From the NCBI RefSeq assembly GCF_008831285.2, contig NC_045144.1, positions 15,241,858 to 15,301,857 on the forward strand: DNA of 60,000 nt, read 5' to 3'. Shown here one piece after another: positions 53,172-60,000 of this stretch. This DNA comes from Nymphaea colorata (lineage: Eukaryota; Streptophyta; Magnoliopsida; Nymphaeales; Nymphaeaceae). A program made the translations under genes and the position numbers. The first letter of the stretch is position 1; each line of letters opens with the position of its first letter. The notes under the pieces were generated by a model. It worked only from the letters and a program-made list of their open reading frames with translations, had not been told where the DNA came from and searched no databases.

Positions 53172-54592
53172 TCAAGTCGAGACAGCACGAATCTCTACTC
53201 CAGCAAACACGAGACCACTCTTCCAGTTACTGCTGCAATCCAGCAGATTAAAACTGATCTCGCGAGTAATGCCAGATGGCTGAAACGTCCCCGCCTCAAT
53301 TGCAAGCCATTCTTCTCCATCCTGTTTTATGAAGTCGGAGCTGCCGGGTTTCAGATGCACTTGGCGTTTGCAGATCGTCTTCCCATCTTTCAGTGAGAGA
53401 GAAACCTCCGCTGCGTTTTCTAAACCTGATGCTTTATCATTGTGCTTGAAGAAATAGAGGAGTGAGTATGTGGTATCTTTGTCGAGTATTGCCGTATCAA
53501 ACGTGCCCTGGATTTGCAGCCAGCAGACTTGTAAAAGCTCTGCTTTCTGTGAGAACCTGCCACATTTTGATTGTCAACAACAAGATGATCAAAAAATCAT
53601 CACAGTGGATTGTATCAAAAAATCGTCACGGAATGCTCAAGTACTATACAAAAAGAAACCTATGGAGATGCCGCAACTGAGCCGTTAGAAACTAGCCTAC
53701 CCTGGTTCAAAACTGTCATCCATGATACCAAGTGTACAGAAGGAAGTCTATTAGATATTTGTAAGCATGGTAAAATTTAACGCAGTGATTAGATCAGATA
53801 GATAGATAGATGTCCATGCTCTTAAAAATTCATGCCATTTTTCGATATTATTATATGGATGACGTAGAATTTATACGTCATTAGGGCTTATAATTTCATG
53901 AAGAAAATGTGCAACTATGGTATTTTCGAAGAGCATGTGCTGATAATATAATTAAAAAATAGAGGGCCGAGGAAAATGGTTTTTTTAATTTAATGGTTAA
54001 TCCCTTCAGACAATTGCTGAAAGTCATTCAAATTTTTTTTTTCATAAAAGTATAAATATAAAAATCAAAAGATGAGCTACATGACTGAATAAAATATTTG
54101 AGAAAAACCTAATAACCCATATGCAGTCACTCATTAAATAATAATCTGAGGTGAAAAAGAAAGAAAAACCTATTTTTTATTGAAGCAAACGAAGGAATTA
54201 ACCCCATACGCATCATACTATCATTTTCCTGCCCGACTCAACCAATGTCAGTTGCAAATTGACGATGACGACGACACTATCATCAATATGCATTCACAAA
54301 TTTAATCAAAATAACAACGCAAAACCCTGTTCATCAATTGAAAGAGACAGAAATACCCAATTGGTGGGTAAAACTGTAACACCCTAAAAAAGAGACTGCA
54401 GTAAAAATAAAAGGACCCAATGCGTTTGTATGCATGTCTATGATAGAGAGAGAGAGAGAGAGAGTGAGTGAGACGGGTGGGTTGGGGTTCAAAATACCGG
54501 GAGTTGTGCATGGAAGACACCTTCCAGTACTCTGGGTGGTCTGCCCATGCAACGGTGACAGACTTGGGAGAAAGGACGAAGGATCGGAACAT
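53172..54592 (-). CDS. PP2/Nictaba-like lectin (PP2-f), two exons, best-preserved copy
   Basis: Minus strand. Exon 1 is 54498-54592 (donor CCG|GTATTT) and exon 2 is 53172-53556 (acceptor GGCAG|GTTC). The phase-2 intron is 941 bp and the joined frame encodes 159 residues, close to plain PP2 proteins. Exon 1 reads 'SFVLSPKSVTVAWADHPEYW' and then 'KVSSMHNSR', the classic PP2 opening. Exon 2 starts 'RFSQKAELLQVCWLQIQGTF', the diagnostic PP2 segment with its Trp kept. Later come 'EEWLAIEAGTF' and 'NWKSGLVFAGVEIRAV' at the C-terminus. No signal peptide, so cytosolic or phloem-sap location is expected from family knowledge. A TATATATA box lies at 54667-54674 about 75 bp before the ATG. AATAAA on the minus strand lies near 52880, only about 45 bp from the right end of the TIR element. 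Confidence 0.92.
54428..54472. repeat. (GA)n tract in the PP2-f intron
   Basis: GAGAGA run just downstream of the exon 1 donor (minus strand), followed by GAGTGAGTGAG. Confidence 0.85.
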
Positions 54593-54666
54593 GGCTGACA
54601 GACGATGAGAATCGGAGGATTGATGAGTAAAGAATGATGATCCACAGCATAGTATGACGAACTTCA

Positions 54667-54674
54667 TATATATA
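54667..54674 (-). promoter_or_regulatory. TATA box of PP2-f
   Basis: TATATATA on the minus strand in the context GGTCTATATATATG, aligned with GGTCTATTTAAGG of PP2-c. Confidence 0.7.
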
Positions 54675-54879
54675 GACCTGCTGTTCCACCTAGTTGGCAA
54701 AATGATCTACAAAATCATTGACCCGCTGCGGCTTGCTACGTACATCGAGTGTTTGGATTGTTAAGAAACGCATTAATTGAAGAGAGATGACTGAGGAAGA
54801 AGAAGAAGAAGCTGAAAAGCCTTCCCACGGGCGGCCAGCGGTTGTGGGCATGCAGTGCCGCAGTATTAGAACCACAGCT

Positions 54880-57580
54880 TCTTCATTCTGTTTTTAGGTT
54901 TCACCTGGTTTTGGACCGACTTTCAGCTCGCTAGCCTTGCTCGACTCTTTCGACGCGTTTGAAACAAGATCGAGTTGCGTGCAACAAATATTCACTTAAA
55001 ATTAAAAGAAGGGAGGTTCCAGAGTGAGTTGCTAGACTCACGCAATCCTATACGCTAAAAGAGAAGGGGATATTTTGATTTTTTTTTGGTCTTACAAAAA
55101 GTTTTTTTTTCTCTTAACTGGGATATTTTTGTTATTAAACATATTAATGCACAAAAAAAATCATGCACCAACATAGCGTAAACAACTAGCTTAGAAGAGA
55201 TTGGAATATCTTAGAAATCTTGTATAAATATATGCATGTATATTTTTTCCTTTTGACATTTTTATAAATCCTTTTTGTCCTAAAAATTCTCTTTGTCCCT
55301 CTCTCAGGGCTCTTAGAACGGTCCCACATCTATATAGGCTGGACTCACTTATCTATAATCTTTAAAATCGCTAGCTGCCTTTTGCGACCATTCCAAATCT
55401 TGGGACAATGCTGACCTGTCCGTTTGTCTACTTTAAATTATCATACATCCACCGCATATTTCTTGAAGACCTAATTATCATACATACACCCACCCATGAA
55501 GCCCACATTACTGTACACAAAATAGCGGAACCAATGGGCGGCAGAGGCCATTTAGCACGAGTTTGAGTTGCGTGTGCCGTTTGATGTGTGCAACAAATGT
55601 ACGCCAAAAGGAAAAAAAGAACATTGTTAAAATTTTTGAAAAAGAATTCTCCTTTTGAGTCTTCTCATTTCTTTTAATTTTCTTTTTGTCTTTACAAAAA
55701 AACTTCTTTTTCTTGCTTTTTATCATACAAAAGCATTTTTGTCATTATCACGCGAAATTTCGTGCATAGCGTACATAACCAGGTTAGATTTTGCACATGT
55801 TCAATGCATAGCCCCTACGTGTATCTACAAATTGCAGAACCACTTGTCAAATATACAAGAAATACTATGTTATCCAAAAGGAAGGAAAGTTCCATCGAAT
55901 TGACTATATTATTATGGGCTAAATAATGTGAACTCAAATATAAATGTTTGTGGTCTTCATCCTTTGAAAGATTGTTGTAGAGTTTGAATTTCAACTGATT
56001 TGTCATTATTCGTCTGTTGAACAATGTTAAACCCAACAGTTTCCCTGTGTCCACCACATATCGAGCCGCATGCACACCTTTGTGCATGCAACAAACATGC
56101 ACTAAAAAAGAAAGAGGGGGTTGAGACATTTCAGAAATTTTTTATAAAAGTATGTACATTTTTTAGTTTTAATATTTTTTTATAATTCCCTTTTCGTACT
56201 AGTTTAAAATAATCATATATATATCCACCACATATCTCTTGAAGATCTGTTCACCATGCTTCTTACTCATAAAGCCCACAGTATGTATTTGGCCATGCTA
56301 TCTTGCACCTAAAACTAGGCCCAAAGGTACCCTCATCCCCCCTCCTTCCGAGGTTTTGGATTGCATCGATGACAATAGCGCATCCTTCAATTTATATAAG
56401 GCTAGGTTCTTAAAAAGTTACAAAAAGTGTTAGTTTAGAATCACAAGCACCATTTGCAAAAACTAAACTTGATCAAGATGCCTATGTGGAACAAGGGGGG
56501 CCTGGCGCAAGGGCCATGGCCCCACCTCAAATGAGAAAAAATACATGTAAAAAAACTATTTAGCCTATATAAAAAATTTAGTTTAACACTCAGTTACAAG
56601 TTTGAAATTGTAGCTAGCCCTCCTAACCTGTGGAACACAAAAATACACACAAAACGAAAAAAACTTTTGTTAATTGAGTTCAATTTCAGTGCAAAATCAT
56701 AATCCAATATTGTTAATTGAATAATTCATTCGTAACTATGACGTGCAATATATTTCTTTGGAAAGGAAAGTTTTCAAGTGGAAACCACTTAGAACTTGGC
56801 TTGAGAGGCTCTACAGCATCCACCCAACAGATGGCATCCCAAAACATGGTTGTCTCTAAAACCAGGAATTTTTCGAGTGTTCGAGTGCCATAGAAACTGG
56901 TTTTGACGAAAACCAAGATTTAACAAAACTTATGACACTTTGAAAAAATGGTTCTCTTGAAAATCTGGTTTCGTGAAAACCAATTTTCTTAATGAATTTT
57001 GGAAACCAAGATTATAGGTTTTTGAGATTTGAGACTTGGTTTTTGTTTGGGCGACAAAAAATGAGTTTTACATCATAACATTTTTTACAGACAAGGTTGT
57101 TGAAGTGTTTATAACAATAACCAAAGCAATATGAACAATGCATTTTTTTCCCCAAAAGCATGGTTTGGTTGAAAGGAAATAGAGGAAACAATCGGCGGGT
57201 ACCATTTAGCACATGTTATGCATGTTCAAAGTTAGCAGCAAACTGCAGAACCATTTGTCTAATATACAGGAAAGAAGGATGTATTTTATTGTTTTTATGG
57301 AGAAATAAGGCTCCTTTGAATTGACTATATTATTAGTCTAAATTATCCTCTGTCCTATCTAGATCTAATATGGAAGGAAGTTTGTCGTCTTTATCCTACA
57401 AAAGATTGTTGTAGAGCTTGAATTTCAATTGATTTATCATTATTTGTCTGTTCACAACGTAAAGCCCAATAGTTTCCCGGTATCTTAACACAAATTGAAT
57501 GTAATAAAATCACATTTTCATGTTTTGAGGGACAACTCAAGGCTGCGTCCTTTGAGACACCACCTGATCTTTCAAGCCAC
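54880..57580. repeat. degenerate direct repeats, no recognisable gene
   Basis: A segment at 55765-56050 ('TTGCAGAACCACTTGTCAAATATAC', 'GAATTGACTATATTATTA' and 'AAGATTGTTGTAGAG' in order) recurs at 57205-57490. A second motif with 'GTGCAACAAA.(A/T)(T/G)(T/G)CAC' recurs near 54978, 55590 and 56085. Together they suggest an old tandem array of a unit over 1 kb. Frames here are short and without domains. Confidence 0.55.
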
Positions 57581-57584
57581 AACA

Positions 57585-57586
57585 TA

Positions 57587-57622
<36 letters not shown>
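57585..57622. repeat. palindromic TA microsatellite
   Basis: ATAATATATA...TGTA...TATATATTAT forms a near-perfect palindrome of about 45 bp. Confidence 0.8.
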
Positions 57623-57623
<1 letters not shown>

Positions 57624-57699
57624 ATGTATCAGTTATGGGCAGAAATTAGATCAGGGACAAATCCAGACCTATTACTATGATATTTAAAGTGTTTTTTTT

Positions 57700-58640
57700 T
57701 TTAAATCTAACTTTACCAATATGATCTTAAGGGTAAGCCGGTGGAAAATATGTTAAGTTGATCATGTTTTTGGGTTATACTGTTTTTATAATAAGGAAAA
57801 ATGAATGGCTCTCGTTGCATCATCATTTTGATGATAGAAAAATCAACATTTTTCATAAAAACAACTTGATACAAAGTATGTTTTATATCAAAATAGTTTT
57901 TATAAATATATTAAGTTATTTATATTTTACTTAAAATATATTTTTACCAAAAAATTAAAGTCTAGTTTTTATCCATGACCTAAATGTTTGGTTTCAATTT
58001 CTTTATATTCCTATTTCCTAAACTCGAGCACATAATAAATTAAAGAAAAATTGGCTAAAACTTAGAGTAACTTGATTAACGTCTTTATCTTAAGAAAATT
58101 TTGATTAAATAGCTAGCTGGTTTAATGCTAATGGAAATCTACCTAAAAGAACATACTGAATAAATTCAAAATGGCAAAGCCAAAGTTATCTAAAGAAAGC
58201 AATATTGAAGCAAAAAACCAAGGCATGGCGTCATTAAACTTAAATTTTCACAACAAACAAATGGCAAGATCTGTGGCCTTCTTGTTTTTAGTTGGAATAC
58301 GAAGACCATTACAAATTGATCACATAAAGTGTTTTTATGGGGAAATTTTACCCCATTAATATGATCTTAAAGATACATTGATCACGCAAAATATATATTA
58401 AGTTGATCATTTTTGTGTTTTAATAGTGTTTTCATAATTGGTAAAAATGAATGGCTCTTGTAGCATCAACATTTTGATAATAGAAAAGCACCTTGATTCA
58501 AAGCATGTTCTATTTAAAATAGTTTATATAAATATATTAGAATATTTATATTTTATTTAAAATATTTTTTTAGCAAAATCTTAAAGGGTCTGGTTTTTAT
58601 CCTTGGCTTAGGTGTCTGTTTTCTTCCAATCTCTCTCTCT
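57700..58640 (+). repeat. tandem pair of a 300-bp A/T-rich repeat
   Basis: 57700-57975 and 58350-58610 are direct copies ('ACC(A/C).(A/T)ATATGATCTTAA', 'AATTAAAGTCT' or 'CTTAAAGGGTCTGGTTTTTATCC' at the ends). A third copy lies at 21905-22195 in the PP2 pseudogene intron. Between the pair sits the 38180-38420 repeat. Confidence 0.75.
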
Positions 58641-58645
58641 CTATC

Positions 58646-58649
<4 letters not shown>

Positions 58650-58680
<31 letters not shown>
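58650..58680. repeat. (TA)n(CA)n microsatellite
   Basis: Preceded by a CT run as in the copy at 22207-22244. Confidence 0.9.
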
Positions 58681-58969
58681 TATTTTATTGCTACTCATAT
58701 CAAGATTTTCTAAAATTGTCATACTTGTCTGCTCATGCTCCTACACAAACTCGTGCTCTTACTTATATGACTTAGATGCTATCATGTTTGAAGCCATTTG
58801 GTGTTTGTTTATTATACATCAGGTTGCTGACTTTTTTTCTATCATTAGTTAATTTTTTTGTTTTTCAACTAATGTACACTGAGCGGCAAACTAATAATAT
58901 AATAATCAATTTTCTTATTCTTGTTTATGTTTTCCAATTAATATAGACTAAGGGCCAAACAAGATGGAA

Positions 58970-59155
58970 ACCTATAAACTACTCAAGACGTTATTGGAAA
59001 AAGAGAATAAAACTGATCGATTACACTTTTGTCTAAGGGCCATTGTCTTTCTTCGACAAAAAAATCGAGATGTTAATGCCAACTTCACTCTTAAACGCGT
59101 CAGTTTCCTAACCTTTCAAAAGCTCAATGTTCTCAGCGATTTTTAGCGGACGATC
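58970..59155 (+). promoter_or_regulatory. orphan PP2-family upstream module, rightmost copy
   Basis: 'GATGTTAATGCCAACTTCAC' and 'CTTAAACGCGTCAGTTTC' match the upstream module of the other copies. No PP2 exon follows in the remaining 0.85 kb of the window, so a gene may have been lost here. Confidence 0.5.
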
Positions 59156-59750
59156 AGTTTTCAAGTTGACAATCTTTGTTAGGCTAACAAATTTCATCAG
59201 GCTAACAACTAATCTTGATCTCCAAGAAGGAAAATCATTTACAAATTTTCCACGTAATTAGCAAACAGAAGGGAAATCTTAGATAATGATTTGTAAGATG
59301 AAAATATTGGTCCAACTCTTCTTCCTATCTGCAAAAAAGACAATACAACAAAACAGGACAGCTCTGGTCTGGTGCTCCTAAATAAAACCCAGTTATTAAT
59401 TATTGAAGCTGGCTACATGCACATGCCATTGCATTATCAAAATGCTCATGGTAATGTAAAAAGGAAAAAAAAAAATAGAAGGATGAAAAGAATATTCAGA
59501 AAATGTTAGAAGTTCAAAACGTACATATCTTTACATAAATTTTCTAAAATACCCCAATGCCTCTTCTTTTCTTCTTGAGTGTACTTTATTGCATAGACAC
59601 CAGGCCTGTGCATGTAACTCATCTCACTAATGGTAGTTTCTGACCAGGAGATCACCAGATGCCAGATCACCTGATGCCAGTCTCTTGCTCATATTTCACA
59701 TACCATATCATATCATGTCATAAATTTAATTCAATCCTGACCTCTTTCTT

Positions 59751-59999
59751 TCAATTGCTATCATGAAGAGGTCTGAGTTTCCGTTCCCCCATGATCACCA
59801 TATCGCCATTGGGAATGCATTTTTCTTCAACAGCCACTTCACCTTCATCTTTTTCTTCCATCATGCTTTCTGACAGGACTTTGGACAGAAGCAAAATGTG
59901 GAGTGACGGACTGGGGTGGAGTTGAGATTTGTACGCTGCCTTTGTGTATGTAACAAGCGTACGTCTAATGTGGATCATAACATTTATTTTTATGCCCAA
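59751..59999 (-). other. unassigned open frame at the right edge
   Basis: Minus-strand frame of 82 codons ending at 59751 and open to the window edge. Acidic stretch 'MMEEKDEGEVAVEEK' followed by 'GDMVIMGERKLRPLHDS'. It looks coding-like and could be a terminal exon of a gene starting beyond 60 kb. I recognise no family. Confidence 0.3.
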
Positions 60000-60000
60000 A

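Noticed and set aside
57585-57622. Palindromic TA tract as a terminator or cruciform regulator
   Set aside because: Indistinguishable from other TA microsatellites in the window; no gene ends here.

Overview
The window is nuclear DNA of a flowering plant. Spliced genes with GT/AG introns, nested Ty1/copia elements primed by initiator-Met tRNA, SINE-like and TIR elements and very long (TA)n microsatellites all point that way. I cannot name the family or genus from sequence alone. Genuine host coding sequence is sparse. The only host gene family I recognise is a cluster of phloem-protein-2 (PP2)/Nictaba-type lectin genes, which recur on both strands at about 6.9, 10.3-18.1, 21.2-23.1, 31.2, 32.3-33.8, 36.5-37.2, 41.9 and 53.2-54.6 kb. 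The family signs are an N-terminal 'LSPKSV..(W)..D.P.YW.V' segment, a 'SRF.QKAELL.VCWLQIQG' segment after a phase-2 intron, and a C-terminal 'EEWLA.E.GTF...WK.GLVFAGVEIR' segment. PP2 proteins are sugar-binding proteins of sieve tubes and of stress responses.

Layout. 0-4.3 kb: non-genic, GC-rich at the far left and then A/T-rich degenerate repeat. 4.3-7.1 kb: repeat A followed by block D, which carries a broken PP2 exon 1. 9.8-18.2 kb: a PP2 gene on the minus strand (PP2-b) split by a 6.1-kb copia element (Copia-1) with a 5-bp target duplication. 18.3-20.9 kb: PP2 upstream module, microsatellites and a SINE-like element. 21.1-23.1 kb: a decayed PP2 pseudogene. 23.9-29.8 kb: a second copia element (Copia-2), cut in two by an inversion of about 4.2 kb that also flipped a second copy of repeat A. 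29.8-31.4 kb: second copy of block D. 31.7-34.3 kb: an apparently intact PP2 gene (PP2-c), in inverted paralogous arrangement to the 10-18 kb copy. 34.9-37.6 kb: a PP2 copy that has lost exon 1. 37.7-37.9 kb: a SINE with 14-bp target duplication. 38.6-43.3 kb: a further duplicated block carrying a 2-kb TRIM-like LTR element and an orphan PP2 exon 1. 43.4-52.8 kb: a large TIR element with TAA target duplication (PIF/Harbinger-like) hosting a young copia element (Copia-3, 44.46-49.24 kb). 53.2-54.6 kb: the best-preserved PP2 gene (PP2-f). 55-60 kb: degenerate repeats with no clear gene.

How it fits together. The locus is a birth-and-death lectin cluster. Tandem and inverted duplication spreads a module of upstream region, exon 1, TA-rich intron, exon 2 and 3' flank. 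Individual copies are then lost by nonsense mutation, exon deletion, promoter deletion or transposon insertion. Two complete open frames (PP2-c and PP2-f) appear to survive. The paralogous blocks also provide empty-site comparisons that date and delimit several transposon insertions.
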